Shown: positions 9,502-19,323, numbered from the stretch's first letter. The stretch is 64,000 nt of DNA from Pseudoalteromonas phenolica (GCF_005876835.1 NZ_PPSW01000008.1:158016-222015); one strand, 5' to 3'. Program-made: numbers and translations. The notes: generated by a model from the letters alone, not told the origin.

Positions 9502-9735
9502 GTGCATCCGTGCAAAATATATGTTGCGAAGCAAGGTTATTTTGCGCAAGGGTGACGAGTGACCGAAACGAAGTTTCGCAGCGCGAGGAGGTGAGGGGAT
9601 GGATACCCGATGGGCGTAGCTACATGGATGTAATACAACACCAATATTCATTTCAAAGTTAATCTGCGCGGGGTAAACCCGCGCCTACAAAGAAAGCCTA
9701 AACTCCTTCCTGTGGGCGCCGACTTCATGTCGCGC
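9502..9735 (-). repeat. Dispersed repeat (family A) and REP-like palindromes after ubiI
   Basis: Read on the minus strand, 9502-9640 carries the segments found again near 16480, 19700, 30260 and 37210: GTAGCTACGCCCATCGGGTA, the perfect palindrome CGAAACTTCGTTTCG, then GTCACTCGTCACCCTTGCGC and the TTGCTTCGCAAC stem. A separate REP-like palindrome, GCGCGGGGTAAACCCGCGC, sits at 9666-9684 and recurs at 32408-32426 and 35851-35869. A third GC-rich hairpin lies at about 9715-9735. No coding sequence is supported here. Confidence 0.8.
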
Positions 9736-9750
9736 TTGTTGAAAGCTTTC

Positions 9751-10596
9751 TTACCCCAATCTCAACTCAATGAACTCAGCCAGCTTATCAACGGCATGCA
9801 CAGATTCGGGTGAATTTTTTACCAAGCAAATACCAATTTGGCCGAGTTCGGGCAGGTGAGGGGTGTGTGACTGGTAGTTTAAATCGCTTGGTACGGTGCT
9901 TTTAGCAAGCACGGTGACGCCTAGGTCTTCTTTAATCGCGGCGATTAAACCGGTTAAATCGGCGTTGCTGTATACAATGCGGTATTTTAATCCGGCTTGC
10001 TGTAGGGCTTCGATGGCGCGGCGGCGGTAGATGCAGCCCTCAGGTGCGGTGACCAAAGTCACTATATCGTTCTTAGCGAGGTTTAAATTGCCGACCCATA
10101 CCAGTTGGTCTTGCATAAACACAGGGAACTGATCTGAATTAAGCTCTTCATTCAGTGCCAACACTAAATCGAATTGATCTTGGCGCGAAACAGATAACAA
10201 ATGCTTACTCAAACGTGATTTAACTTCGAGGGCCACATCAGGGTAAAGAGAAACGAAGTCGCCAATAATCGACGGCAGAATACGGGCTGCAAATTCGCTC
10301 GGAATACCTAGGCGCACTTTACCGGTCACACTCTCTGAGGTGAACTGCTGTAGGATGGCGTCGTTTTGTTGCAGCATTTGTTTAGCCAGCGGCAGCAAAA
10401 GCTCGCCATATTGATTGATAACTTGTCTTTGGCCTTGTTTTTTAAACAGTCGACAGCCGAGCATTTCTTCGAGTCGTTTGATTTGTAATGACACCGCAGG
10501 TTGCGATAATCCCAGTAGTTCACCGGCCTTGGCAAAGCCACCTAATTCAACCACAGTAACAAATGTGCGTAAGCCGTCGTTCGATAAGTTCTTCAT
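9751..10596 (-). CDS. LysR-family transcriptional regulator, LrhA/HexA-like
   Basis: 281 residues. N-terminal winged helix-turn-helix with DGLRTFVTVVELGGFAKAGE followed by LGLSQPAVSLQIKRLEEMLG (about residues 7-48), then a periplasmic-binding-like effector domain (about 90-275). The HTH resembles LrhA/HexA/PecT regulators more than ArgP. The start ATG at 10596 fits the HTH position. It is transcribed away from the GcvT-like gene at 10725, with an inverted repeat at 10638-10655 between them, so control of that neighbour and of itself is plausible. Effector unknown. Confidence 0.88.
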   Translation of the reverse strand: MKNLSNDGLRTFVTVVELGGFAKAGELLGLSQPAVSLQIKRLEEMLGCRLFKKQGQRQVINQYGELLLPLAKQMLQQNDAILQQFTSESVTGKVRLGIPSEFAARILPSIIGDFVSLYPDVALEVKSRLSKHLLSVSRQDQFDLVLALNEELNSDQFPVFMQDQLVWVGNLNLAKNDIVTLVTAPEGCIYRRRAIEALQQAGLKYRIVYSNADLTGLIAAIKEDLGVTVLAKSTVPSDLNYQSHTPHLPELGQIGICLVKNSPESVHAVDKLAEFIELRLG

Positions 10597-10637
10597 ATTT
10601 AAAAAATCAATTTATAAAACCAAGTTACATAAGCATT

Positions 10638-10655
10638 ATTTATCAATGTATAAAT
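10638..10655. promoter_or_regulatory. Candidate LysR operator in divergent promoter region
   Basis: Perfect inverted repeat ATTTAT-CAATGT-ATAAAT. LysR regulators bind AT-rich interrupted dyads between divergent genes; this one sits 42 nt from the regulator start and 70 nt from the start of the GcvT-like gene. No binding data. Confidence 0.4.
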
Positions 10656-10724
10656 AAATACAATTTGTTGTTGCCCAAATGCACTCATATACTGCAAAAA
10701 TTAAAGTTTTATTAAGGTGTGGTT

Positions 10725-11297
10725 ATGACATTTTCAGCCAGTATGTTTGCAAAACATCGTCAAGGCACAGCGCCTGCGCTAAATACATTAGCGTTAGACA
10801 GCGCACAGTTGGTCTTAGACTTCAGTGGCTTCGAAACCACACCATTTTTAAATCAAGTTTTAGGTATTAATCTAAATAAACTATTAGCACCGGGTTTAGG
10901 CGTTAAAGGCCAACTGGCATCGGGTGCGGCATTTACGGTTTATTACTTCAGCGAAACGGCTTACCGCTTTGTGATTGAACAAAATCACGCTGATGAGCTA
11001 CAAAACTTGGTTGAAGCCCACCACAGTGATTACGACATTGAGCTGGTGGCGCGTAAAGATTTAAGCATGAGCACACTAAGCGGTGAGCAAGCGTTTGATA
11101 CCATTATCAAACAGTTTGGCTTAACACCGGGTCTGCGTTTATCAGACGAGCAAGTGTGCTACGGCCGTCAAAGTGGTGAAGTGTTCGTCACTTCATTACT
11201 TGCAGGCGACTTGCAGCAGTATCAGTTGATTGCCCAAACAGACACTCTGAACAAATGGCATCAGCAGTTGCAAGAACAAGGCTTTAGCCTAAACTAG
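10725..11297 (+). CDS. Half-length GcvT-like folate-binding-domain protein
   Basis: 190 residues. The stretch from about residue 27 to 125 aligns along its length with the N-terminal folate-binding domain of the GcvT encoded at 11422: DFSGFETTPFLNQVL matches [31 protein letters not shown] matches [16 protein letters not shown], and ELVARKDLSMSTLSG matches [15 protein letters not shown]. The GcvT C-terminal domain is missing, and the GVIDD segment of the folate domain is not conserved. It is therefore a paralogue, not an aminomethyltransferase by sequence; it might bind folate or be an accessory protein. ATG at 10725 has AAGG 7 nt upstream; a GTG at 10719 is too close to that site. Divergent from the LysR gene. 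Confidence 0.75.
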   Translation: MTFSASMFAKHRQGTAPALNTLALDSAQLVLDFSGFETTPFLNQVLGINLNKLLAPGLGVKGQLASGAAFTVYYFSETAYRFVIEQNHADELQNLVEAHHSDYDIELVARKDLSMSTLSGEQAFDTIIKQFGLTPGLRLSDEQVCYGRQSGEVFVTSLLAGDLQQYQLIAQTDTLNKWHQQLQEQGFSLN

Positions 11298-11314
11298 ATT
11301 TCAAATAAAATTTG

Positions 11315-11397
11315 CTAAGGCACTCAATACGGGTGCCTTAGCTGTTATTGCATTAACCCCGCCTCGAAGAGGCAATCTTGTAGCCATACACTACAAG
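11315..11397 (+). promoter_or_regulatory. Structured leader before gcvT (three consecutive hairpins)
   Basis: Three perfect stems lie in the gap before gcvT: CTAAGGCAC / GTGCCTTAG (11315-11341), GCCTC / GAGGC around GAA (11361-11373), and CTTGTAG / CTACAAG around a 7-nt loop (11377-11397). The first could be a weak terminator of the upstream gene, though no T run follows. The rest resembles only loosely a glycine aptamer half; the GGAGAG strand expected of a glycine riboswitch is absent. Confidence 0.5.
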
Positions 11398-11421
11398 GTC
11401 AGTAATTAGTGAAGGAATGAT

Positions 11422-12504
11422 ATGACTTCTAAAACTGTACTACACGCTAAGCACGTAGAAGCTGGCGCAAAAATGGTTGACTTCCACGGTTGGGAAATGC
11501 CAATCAACTATGGTTCACAAATCGAAGAGCACAACGCGGTACGTACTGATGCAGGTATGTTCGACGTATCTCACATGACGATTGTGGACGTTAAAGGCGC
11601 AGACGCAAAAGCATTCTTACGTAAGCTTGTAGCGAACGATGTAGCTAAGCTAGAGGTACCTGGTAAAGCACTTTACACAGGCATGTTAAATGAAGAAGGC
11701 GGCGTAATTGACGACCTTATCATCTACTTCTTCTCTGACACTGAATACCGCCTAGTTGTTAACTCAGCAACGCGTGAAAAAGATTTAGCGCACATTGCTA
11801 AAGTAGCGGCTGATTTCGCAGTAGAAATCACTGAGCGTCCTGAATTTGCAATGATCGCAGTACAAGGTCCTAACGCAAAAGAAAAAACAGCTAAAGTACT
11901 TGATGACGCGCAAAACGCTGCAGTTGAAGGGATGAAACCATTCTTCGGTGTACAAGCGGGCAATCTATTCATTGCAACGACTGGTTACACAGGCGAAGCA
12001 GGTTACGAAATCGTTGTACACAACGATGATGCAGCTGACCTTTGGCAAAAATTATTAGACGCAGGCGTCGCTCCGGCTGGCCTTGGCGCACGTGATACGC
12101 TACGTTTAGAAGCGGGCATGAACCTATACGGTTCAGATATGGATGAAACTGTATCTCCACTTGCTGCAAACATGGCTTGGACGATTGCATGGGAACCTGA
12201 AGATCGTGACTTCATCGGTCGTGAAGCGGTTGCTAAGCAACGTGCTGAAAAGAGCACACACAAGCTAGTTGGTCTAGTACTTGAAAGCAAAGGTGTTCTA
12301 CGTGGTGGCTCTAAAGTTGTCGTAGAAGGTGGCGAAGGTATCATTACTTCTGGTACATTCTCTCCGACATTAGGCTTTAGTGTTGCACTAGCGCGTGTTC
12401 CTCGCTCAACGGGCGAAACAGCGCAAGTAGAAATGCGTAAAAAGTTAGTTGACGTTAAAGTAGTGAAGCCTTGCTTCGTACGTAACGGCAAGTCAGTTAT
12501 TTAA
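11422..12504 (+). CDS. gcvT: Aminomethyltransferase, glycine cleavage T protein
   Basis: Transfers the methylene group from aminomethyl-lipoyl H protein to tetrahydrofolate, releasing ammonia. 360 residues, the usual length. Visible family features: N-terminal [19 protein letters not shown] (about residues 19-37), [17 protein letters not shown], and C-terminal [17 protein letters not shown] (about 218-234). Codon choice is strongly biased, suggesting high expression. AAGGA at 11412-11416 sits 5 nt before the ATG. gcvH follows after 56 nt with no terminator between, so the two are probably one transcript. Confidence 0.98.
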   Translation: MTSKTVLHAKHVEAGAKMVDFHGWEMPINYGSQIEEHNAVRTDAGMFDVSHMTIVDVKGADAKAFLRKLVANDVAKLEVPGKALYTGMLNEEGGVIDDLIIYFFSDTEYRLVVNSATREKDLAHIAKVAADFAVEITERPEFAMIAVQGPNAKEKTAKVLDDAQNAAVEGMKPFFGVQAGNLFIATTGYTGEAGYEIVVHNDDAADLWQKLLDAGVAPAGLGARDTLRLEAGMNLYGSDMDETVSPLAANMAWTIAWEPEDRDFIGREAVAKQRAEKSTHKLVGLVLESKGVLRGGSKVVVEGGEGIITSGTFSPTLGFSVALARVPRSTGETAQVEMRKKLVDVKVVKPCFVRNGKSVI

Positions 12505-12560
12505 TATTAATAAGGGCGAACCATCGCCCAGTTATTACACCGAACCAAAGGAACAAAAAG

Positions 12561-12950
12561 ATGAGCAACATTCCTAGCGAGTTAAAATACGCGTCTTCAC
12601 ACGAGTGGGTTCGCGCTGAAGGCGACGGCGTTTACACTGTAGGTATCACAGAGCACGCACAAGAGCTTCTAGGCGACATGGTATTCGTTGAATTACCAGA
12701 AGTTGGTGACGAAGTTGACGCTGGCGAAGACTGTGCAGTAGCAGAGTCTGTAAAAGCAGCATCTGACATCTACGCACCTATCACTGGTGAAGTTGTAGCA
12801 ATCAACGAAGACCTTGAAGATTCACCAGAAAACGTTAACAACGACGCATACGGTGACGGTTGGTTGTTCAAAGTTAAAGCGTCTGACGAGTCAGAGCTTG
12901 CGAACCTTCTTGACGCTGAAGGTTACGAAAACACAATCGACGAAGACTAA
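12561..12950 (+). CDS. gcvH: Glycine cleavage H protein, lipoyl carrier
   Basis: 129-residue acidic lipoyl protein that shuttles the aminomethyl intermediate between P, T and L proteins. The lipoylated lysine is Lys65 in AESVKAASD, the standard GcvH context. The early SHEWV and VGITEHAQ motifs are conserved. AAAGGAAC stands about 8 nt before ATG. A strong terminator follows immediately. Confidence 0.98.
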   Translation: MSNIPSELKYASSHEWVRAEGDGVYTVGITEHAQELLGDMVFVELPEVGDEVDAGEDCAVAESVKAASDIYAPITGEVVAINEDLEDSPENVNNDAYGDGWLFKVKASDESELANLLDAEGYENTIDED

Positions 12951-12966
12951 TTACTTCGTTGATCAC

Positions 12967-12997
12967 AAAAGCCCCTTGTGGGGCTTTTGTTGTTTTA
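12967..12997 (+). terminator. Intrinsic terminator after gcvH
   Basis: AAAAGCCCC (12967-12975), loop TTGT, GGGGCTTTT (12980-12988), then a T-rich tail. It separates gcvH from gcvP. Confidence 0.9.
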
Positions 12998-13162
12998 AAC
13001 TTTTAGAGTTTAATTTTTAAAAAGGTCCGTACTAAACCATACAGAGTACAGAACTTTTTCATCAACTTAGCGATAGGTTGATAAAGCTGAAGCCAGAGCA
13101 GTACCCGCAGCAGGAATCAGCACTAACCCCCTAAATTTTTTGGATCATAGGAATCTAGACTA
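12998..13162 (+). promoter_or_regulatory. gcvP leader and promoter region
   Basis: The region between the gcvH terminator and gcvP must contain the gcvP promoter if the terminator is efficient. An inverted repeat, ATCAAC and GTTGAT with an 11-nt middle (13061-13082), is visible, as is AGGA 11 nt before the gcvP ATG. No convincing -35/-10 pair or riboswitch was recognised. Confidence 0.4.
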
Positions 13163-16054
13163 ATGTCAAACGCTAAATCTCTTGAGCAATTAGAGCAAAA
13201 GCAAGATTTTATCCGCCGCCATATTGGCCCTACACCGGCACAAGTGAGCGACATGCTATCGGCACTTAACGTATCGAGCGTTGAAGAGCTAATCACGCAA
13301 ACAGTACCAGCTGGTATTCGTTTAGAGCAGGGTTTAGCAGTGGGTGAGAGCCGCACAGAAGTTGAAGCACTAAGCTACCTAAAGTCTGTTGCTAGCCAAA
13401 ATAAAATCTTTAAATCTTACATCGGTCAGGGCTACCACCCAACACATGTACCGAATGTAATTTTACGTAACGTATTAGAAAATCCAGGTTGGTACACAGC
13501 ATATACGCCATACCAGCCTGAGATCGCTCAAGGTCGTTTAGAATCACTATTAAACTTCCAAACGTTGACGATTGACATCACAGGTCTAGACCTAGCATCT
13601 GCATCTCTACTAGATGAATCAACTGCAGCAGCAGAAGCAATGGCACTTGCTAAGCGCGTATCTAAAGCGAAAAAAGCAAACATCTTCTTCATCGCTGACG
13701 ACGTTCACACACAAACAATCGACGTTGTAGCAACACGTGCAGCGCAGTTTGGTTTCGAAGTTGTAGTAGGTCCTGCGGCAGATGCAGCAAACCATGAAAT
13801 TTTTGGTGCATTATTCCAGTACCCAACAACATCAGGTGAAGTGGTAGACATCACTGACCTAATCGCACAAGTACAAGACAAAAAAGCGATTGCCTGTGTT
13901 GCTGCTGACATCATGAGCTTAATGCTACTTAAAGCACCAGGTAAACTTGGCGCTGACGTAGTACTTGGTTCGGCACAGCGTTTTGGTGTACCTATGGGTT
14001 ACGGTGGTCCACACGCGGCATTCTTCGCAACACGCGACAAGTACAAGCGTTCACTACCAGGTCGTATCATCGGTGTATCTAAAGACCGTTTAGGTAACGA
14101 CGCACTTCGTATGGCGATGCAGACTCGTGAACAGCACATCCGTCGTGAAAAAGCGAACTCAAACATCTGTACAGCTCAGGTACTTCTTGCAAATATGGCT
14201 GCGTTCTACGCGGTTTACCACGGTCCACAAGGTCTTAAGACGATTGCACAGCGCATTAACCGTTTCGCAAGCATCTTAGCGACAGGTCTTAAAACGAAAG
14301 GTGTAAGCCTTAAGCATGACACTTGGTTCGACACAATTACAGTGGTAGCTGACAACAAAGAAGAGATCGTTGCACGCGCAATCGCGGCAGAGACTAACTT
14401 TGCAACGAACCACGCGGGTGAGTTCTCAGTATCTGTGAACGAAACAACAACACGTGCAGACGTACTGGCACTATTTGATGTTATTTTAGGTGAAGGCCAC
14501 GGTCTTGATGTTGCAGCACTTGATGCACAAGTATCTGCAGACGACATCACAGGTATTCCTGCAAGCCTAGTACGCGACGACGAAATCTTAACGCACCCTA
14601 ACTTCAACTCGTACCACAGCGAGACTGAAATGCTGCGTTATATCAAGCGTCTTGAAAACAAAGATTTAGCGCTTAACCACTCAATGATCTCGTTAGGTTC
14701 ATGTACTATGAAACTAAACGCGACAGCTGAGATGATCCCAGTAACTTGGCCTGAGTTTGCAGAGCTTCACCCGTTCTGCCCACTAGATCAAGCACAAGGT
14801 TACCAAACAATGATTGGTGAGCTTCACGACTGGTTAGTAAACATCACAGGTTACGACGCAGTATCTATGCAGCCTAACTCAGGTGCACAAGGTGAATACG
14901 CAGGTCTTATCGCGATTCGTAAATACCACGAGTCACGTGGCGAAGGTCACCGTAACGTCTGTTTAATCCCAAGCTCAGCACACGGTACTAACCCGGCATC
15001 TGCGCAAATGGCAAGCATGAAAGTTGTGGTTGTTGCATGTGATGACGACGGTAACATCGACATGGCTGACCTTAAAGCGAAAGCGGAAGAAGTGTCAGAG
15101 AACCTATCTTGTATCATGGTTACTTACCCGTCTACACACGGTGTATACGAAGAGTCTATCCGTGAAGTATGTGAGATTGTTCACCAGCACGGCGGCCAAG
15201 TTTACATGGACGGCGCAAACATGAACGCGCAAGTAGGTGTAACTAGCCCAGGTTCAATCGGTTCAGACGTATCGCACTTAAACCTACACAAAACATTCTG
15301 TATTCCACACGGTGGCGGTGGCCCAGGTGTTGGTCCTATCGGTGTTAAATCGCACCTAGCGCCATTTATGCCTAACCACAGCGTTATCAACGTACCGGGT
15401 ACAACAGAGGGCAATGGTGCAGTTTCTGCAGCGCCTTACGGTTCAGCGGCTATCTTACCTATCTCTTGGGCATACATCACAATGATGGGCTCTGAAGGCC
15501 TTAAGCAAGCGACTGAAATGGCTATCGTGAACGCAAATTACCTAACTGAGAAGTTAAGCGAGCACTACCCAATTCTTTACCGTGGTCAAAATAACCGTGT
15601 TGCACACGAATGTATCGTTGACTTGCGCCCTATTAAAGAAGAGACGGGTATTTCAGAAATGGATATTGCTAAGCGTCTTCAAGACTATGGCTTCCATTCA
15701 CCAACTATGTCGTTCCCAGTAGCGGGCACGTTAATGATCGAGCCAACTGAGTCTGAGTCTAAGGTTGAGATTGACCGTTTCATCGAAGCTATGGTGTCGA
15801 TTAAAGCTGAAGTGAATAAGATTGCTTCTGGCGAATGGTCTATCGAAAACAACCCACTCGTATTTGCACCGCACACGCAAGCAGACGTACTAAGTGGCGA
15901 TTGGGACAGAGCATACGACCGTTTCTACGCTGCATTCCCAGTGAAATCGGTAGCGAAAGATAAGTTCTGGCCAACAGTGACACGTATCGATGACGTGTTA
16001 GGTGACCGTAACCTTATCTGTTCTTGCCCTGCAGTTGAGACTTATGCAGAGTAA
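13163..16054 (+). CDS. gcvP: Glycine dehydrogenase (decarboxylating), P protein
   Basis: Pyridoxal-phosphate enzyme that decarboxylates glycine and loads the aminomethyl group onto GcvH. 963 residues, matching the fused bacterial/mitochondrial form. The N-terminal FIRRHIGP motif and the PLP lysine in [16 protein letters not shown] are visible; by position the lysine is residue 710. Codon use is highly biased like gcvT/gcvH. The gene stands alone: a terminator precedes it (12967) and another follows (16091). The L protein (lipoamide dehydrogenase) is not in the window. Confidence 0.98.
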   Translation: MSNAKSLEQLEQKQDFIRRHIGPTPAQVSDMLSALNVSSVEELITQTVPAGIRLEQGLAVGESRTEVEALSYLKSVASQNKIFKSYIGQGYHPTHVPNVILRNVLENPGWYTAYTPYQPEIAQGRLESLLNFQTLTIDITGLDLASASLLDESTAAAEAMALAKRVSKAKKANIFFIADDVHTQTIDVVATRAAQFGFEVVVGPAADAANHEIFGALFQYPTTSGEVVDITDLIAQVQDKKAIACVAADIMSLMLLKAPGKLGADVVLGSAQRFGVPMGYGGPHAAFFATRDKYKRSLPGRIIGVSKDRLGNDALRMAMQTREQHIRREKANSNICTAQVLLANMAAFYAVYHGPQGLKTIAQRINRFASILATGLKTKGVSLKHDTWFDTITVVADNKEEIVARAIAAETNFATNHAGEFSVSVNETTTRADVLALFDVILGEGHGLDVAALDAQVSADDITGIPASLVRDDEILTHPNFNSYHSETEMLRYIKRLENKDLALNHSMISLGSCTMKLNATAEMIPVTWPEFAELHPFCPLDQAQGYQTMIGELHDWLVNITGYDAVSMQPNSGAQGEYAGLIAIRKYHESRGEGHRNVCLIPSSAHGTNPASAQMASMKVVVVACDDDGNIDMADLKAKAEEVSENLSCIMVTYPSTHGVYEESIREVCEIVHQHGGQVYMDGANMNAQVGVTSPGSIGSDVSHLNLHKTFCIPHGGGGPGVGPIGVKSHLAPFMPNHSVINVPGTTEGNGAVSAAPYGSAAILPISWAYITMMGSEGLKQATEMAIVNANYLTEKLSEHYPILYRGQNNRVAHECIVDLRPIKEETGISEMDIAKRLQDYGFHSPTMSFPVAGTLMIEPTESESKVEIDRFIEAMVSIKAEVNKIASGEWSIENNPLVFAPHTQADVLSGDWDRAYDRFYAAFPVKSVAKDKFWPTVTRIDDVLGDRNLICSCPAVETYAE

Positions 16055-16090
16055 TGAATGGTCGGTCGTGCCTTAGCGCGGCAATGATTT

Positions 16091-16126
16091 AAAAAACCGC
16101 CTTAAGTAATTAAGGCGGTTTTTTTG
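16091..16126 (+). terminator. Intrinsic terminator after gcvP
   Basis: ACCGCCTTA (16096-16104), loop AGTAAT, TAAGGCGGT (16111-16119), flanked by an A run and seven T. Strong and probably bidirectional. Confidence 0.92.
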
Positions 16127-16370
16127 TGGGTGTAGGTCGTCATTTATGGCGACATTCTAATACCTGTAGCAACGGCTTTTACTACCTCGGTAGCAGCGAT
16201 TTCATATCGCGTCTTGTGATGGTGTGTGGGTCGTGCTTTAGCGCGACAGGCTAATATTATTGTCGCCATAGACGACCTACAAGGGAATAAAACACCTCGG
16301 CAGCAGCTATTTTATATCGCGTTTTGTGATGGTGTGTGGGTCGTGCTTTAGCGCGACAGGTTTGAAATTA
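16127..16370. repeat. Tandem and inverted REP-like repeats after gcvP
   Basis: A 110-bp unit beginning with ACCTCGG at 16184 repeats at 16294; both carry ATATCGCG, GTGTGGGTCGTGCTTTAGCG and CGACAGG. A related segment with a few changes is at 16064-16085. GTAGGTCGTC plus GGCGACA at 16133-16156 recurs inverted at 16261-16280. No gene is present. Confidence 0.75.
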
Positions 16371-16800
16371 GCCTTCAATTTTATTCTTTGTCGCGTTGGC
16401 GACGGCAACCAAGGTGGCGGTAAGTATTTCAATTCAATAATGTGCAGATATTCATCCATGAAGCTTCTGCCTGTCGGCATCCTTGCCTCCACTTCCTCGC
16501 GCTGCGAAACTTCGTTTCGGTCACTCGTCACCCCACGGCGCCCCTCCATCACGCTTAATCTTCAAAACGCTATTGATGAAGGTGCAAAATATACGTTGCG
16601 AAGCAAGGTTACTTTTGCGCAAGGTGAAAGGAGTAATTTTAACTATTGCTGAGCCTTTCACTTTCCCATCCTTGGCGAAATCATGGCTTGGCTCGCATCC
16701 ATGCGAGCACATTACTCATCAACTGCTTATTTTCAGGCGTGATAGAAGGGGGAGGGGAGTTGTCTTCTGGTTTTGTGTTTTGGGCTGCACGATGCAAGAC
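16371..16800 (+). repeat. About 420-bp repeat, copy 1
   Basis: Similar along most of its length to 19590-20015. Shared blocks include TTTGTCGCGTTGGCGACGGC, CATGAAGCTTCTGCCTGTCG, the palindrome CGAAACTTCGTTTCG, ATATACGTTGCGAAGCAAGG, CATCCATGCGAGCACATTAC and GATAGAAGGGGGAGGGGAG. The middle contains the family A dispersed repeat. Open frames inside it are fragments with no recognisable product. The two copies flank the esterase gene and the transposase element. Confidence 0.85.
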
Positions 16801-16889
16801 CTAACCCTATTATTCCTCTGTAAGCACATTTGACATATTAGTTAATTTGTTATTTTATATACCTAAAACAGTAACAAGGATGAGTTAGG

Positions 16890-18230
16890 ATGAAGTCGCA
16901 ATTTAAACATGTCGCCACATTAGCAACAGTCATTTTTATGTTTGGCTGTGGTGGGGGTAGCAGCACTACGCAAAACGATAGTGTAGTCACAGAGGTATCA
17001 ACTTCAACGTCTACAGATTCTGTAAATACGCGTGCTTATGAACAATATGTTGTGACGCATGCCATGCAGCTAGATTCATTAACCGACAATAATAATACTA
17101 GTGATTTGGCCCAAATAACTGCGCACTTTAATGACAAGCGGATTGTACAACTAGGTGAAAGCACTCATGGTTCTAAACAAATGAACCAAATAAAAACCAG
17201 ACTGATAAAGTACCTTCATCAGAATCACGATTACAACGTAGTGGCTTTTGAAAGCTCTATGTATAGTTGTAATTTAAAGCTAGAAACTAACATTAAAACA
17301 GCACAATCACTGCTAACGAGCTGTGCTTTTGGTATTTGGCATAGTGATGAAGTGCTAGAGTTATTCGATTATATAATAGAGACTCAAAGTACCGACAGGC
17401 CGTTAAAGTTAGCAGGGTATGATGTACAGTTTTCTAGTGGCAATTACCCAGCTTCAAGTCTTCACGACTATTACGAGCAAATTATTACGCAAAACCAACT
17501 GACTCCTAATTTCGATATCACTACTCATTTACAGCAATACATAAACACAGGTGATGCAGGTATTCGGTGTAGAGATAACAAACAGTGTGAGCAATTTGAA
17601 GATACGTATTTAGATGCAATCGCAAGCTTAGAGTTAATAACTCATTATTTTGAGAGTCTTGGAAATGACTTTGTTTTACCTACCGCGATTACCAAATCAC
17701 AGCACTTTAGATTGTTGATGTTAAAAGCAGATATTGAAGGGGGCGTGAGCGCAGGAATGAAGGCAAGAGATACGGGCATGGCGGAGAATTTTATTACGCT
17801 TGCAGAAGATATATACCCGAATGAGAAAGTGGTTATTTGGGCACATAACTTCCATATTTCAGAGTCCTACCCAAGCCAATATTATCAAGATAAATTCATG
17901 GGGGCCTTACTAAACGACTACTATTCAGATGAGCTATACACGGTTGGTATATATATGCTCTCTGGTGAAAGCGGTAACAACAATAGAAGACCAGTGCCCG
18001 TGACTGCGCACCAAGCAGATTCTTTAGAGTCAATTGTCCAGGCTACAAGTTTAGCACCGCTTTTTTTACCCTTGAGTAAAGAGAATCAAAGTGGGAGCAG
18101 TGACGATTGGCTACATACTCAAACGCGGGCAAAAGAGTGGGGAGAGGGTAATGCTGAAGTGGTACTTAGTGAAAACTACGATGCGCTTATTGTGATAGAT
18201 ACGTCATCTTTACCTGACTACCTTGATTAA
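16890..18230 (+). CDS. Erythromycin esterase-like lipoprotein
   Basis: 446 residues. A lipoprotein-type signal ends at Cys20 (MFGC followed by GGG) and a Ser/Thr-rich linker follows. The domain resembles the erythromycin esterase/succinoglycan family: LGESTHGSKQ at about residues 88-97 and the conserved VIWAHNFH segment late in the protein. Family members cleave macrolide lactones or, more often, have unknown substrates, so the actual reaction is unknown. It is alone between the 420-bp repeat and a mobile element, which suggests acquired accessory DNA. AAGGATGAGTT precedes the ATG. Confidence 0.85.
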   Translation: MKSQFKHVATLATVIFMFGCGGGSSTTQNDSVVTEVSTSTSTDSVNTRAYEQYVVTHAMQLDSLTDNNNTSDLAQITAHFNDKRIVQLGESTHGSKQMNQIKTRLIKYLHQNHDYNVVAFESSMYSCNLKLETNIKTAQSLLTSCAFGIWHSDEVLELFDYIIETQSTDRPLKLAGYDVQFSSGNYPASSLHDYYEQIITQNQLTPNFDITTHLQQYINTGDAGIRCRDNKQCEQFEDTYLDAIASLELITHYFESLGNDFVLPTAITKSQHFRLLMLKADIEGGVSAGMKARDTGMAENFITLAEDIYPNEKVVIWAHNFHISESYPSQYYQDKFMGALLNDYYSDELYTVGIYMLSGESGNNNRRPVPVTAHQADSLESIVQATSLAPLFLPLSKENQSGSSDDWLHTQTRAKEWGEGNAEVVLSENYDALIVIDTSSLPDYLD

Positions 18231-18351
18231 ATAATAAAGAGTGGACGGGGCATTCATATATAAAATTTAAACAGGACACCCACCTAAAAAATTGACCAAT
18301 AAATATCCATCTCCTACTATTAAACTCAAGACTTTCAAGTAGGCATATACA

Positions 18352-19323
18352 ATGACAAAGGCACGAGAGCAACAAGTGAGCTTGCAAGATACCAAGTACT
18401 ACCACTGCATTTCACGCTGTGTGCGTCGTGCCTATTTGTGTGGTGAAGATACGCATACGGGCAAATCTTACGAGCATCGCAGGCAATGGATAGAAGATAA
18501 ACTGCAACAGGTATCTAAAGTGTTTTGTATTGATGTATGTGCGTATGCGGTTATGAGTAATCACACTCACTTTGTACTGTACGCAGACGATAAAAAAGCA
18601 AACAGACTCAGCGACAAAGCCGTGGTTATTCGCTGGCATAAACTGTTTAAAGGCACGCTCCATACGCAGAAGTTTTTGGCTGGTGAGACGCTTGATAAAG
18701 GCCAGCAGTTCTTTTTAGCCAGAGAGATAAAAGAGTTCAGACATCGCTTGTCTGATATTAGTTGGTTTATGCGGGTTTTAAATGAGCATATTGCCCGAAA
18801 AGCCAATAAAGAAGACAACTGCACAGGCCGGTTCTGGGAAGGCCGCTTTAAATCTCAAGCGCTATTAGACGAAGCTGCCTTAGCTGCATGTATGGCTTAT
18901 GTAGATTTAAACCCTATTCGCGCTAAGATGGCGAAAACGCCAGAAACCTCAGAGCATACGAGCATTAAAAAACGCATCGAATCAGCAAAAGAGGGAAAGC
19001 AACCCAAGTGTTTACTTCGCTTCTCTGGTAGTCCCAGAAAGTATATGCCTAAAGGTCTACCTTTCGAATTTAAGTATTATCTACAGCTGGTAGAGCAAAC
19101 AGGGCAGTGCATACGTGCAGATAAAAGAGGTTCAATCGACTCCTCTCAGCCTATTTTAACGAGATTAAATATTTGCCCTGAAAACTGGCTAAAACTTACC
19201 ACGCAATTTACCAAGTCTTTTAGAGGGGCAGTAGGCCGTGAACAGTCACTGCAAAGCTATTGTGACCACGTACAATTAAAGCGGCGTAGCAATTTAACCC
19301 AATGCCAAAGGCTTTTTGCCTAA
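18352..19323 (+). CDS. Transposase, Y1/HUH (RAYT-related) family, long form
   Basis: 323 residues. The HUH motif is HTH at residues 71-73 within SNHTHFVLY, and the WEGRFKSQALLDE plus YVDLNPIRA segments (about residues 167-200) are typical of REP-associated tyrosine transposases and the IS200-like fold. At the place where the small RAYT at 23859 has YYVRYFN, this protein has WFMRVLN, so the usual catalytic Tyr aligns with Phe139; either another Tyr serves or the alignment is misleading. It appears intact. It lies within the element with AGGACACCCAC ends. Confidence 0.85.
   Translation: MTKAREQQVSLQDTKYYHCISRCVRRAYLCGEDTHTGKSYEHRRQWIEDKLQQVSKVFCIDVCAYAVMSNHTHFVLYADDKKANRLSDKAVVIRWHKLFKGTLHTQKFLAGETLDKGQQFFLAREIKEFRHRLSDISWFMRVLNEHIARKANKEDNCTGRFWEGRFKSQALLDEAALAACMAYVDLNPIRAKMAKTPETSEHTSIKKRIESAKEGKQPKCLLRFSGSPRKYMPKGLPFEFKYYLQLVEQTGQCIRADKRGSIDSSQPILTRLNICPENWLKLTTQFTKSFRGAVGREQSLQSYCDHVQLKRRSNLTQCQRLFA

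Noticed and set aside
9751..10596. ArgP (IciA), expected near some core clusters
   Set aside because: The HTH sequence and length fit LrhA-like LysR proteins; ArgP-specific N-terminal residues are not seen.
11341..11400. Glycine riboswitch upstream of gcvT
   Set aside because: CGAAGAGGCAA and AGGTCAG look similar to parts of the aptamer, but the 5' GGAGAG strand and second aptamer are missing. Kept only as a structured leader.
16307..16833. Protein-coding genes in the 420-bp repeat
   Set aside because: Several overlapping frames on both strands exist because the repeat is GC-richer, but none shows a ribosome site or recognisable domain, and the same DNA recurs with frame changes at 19590.
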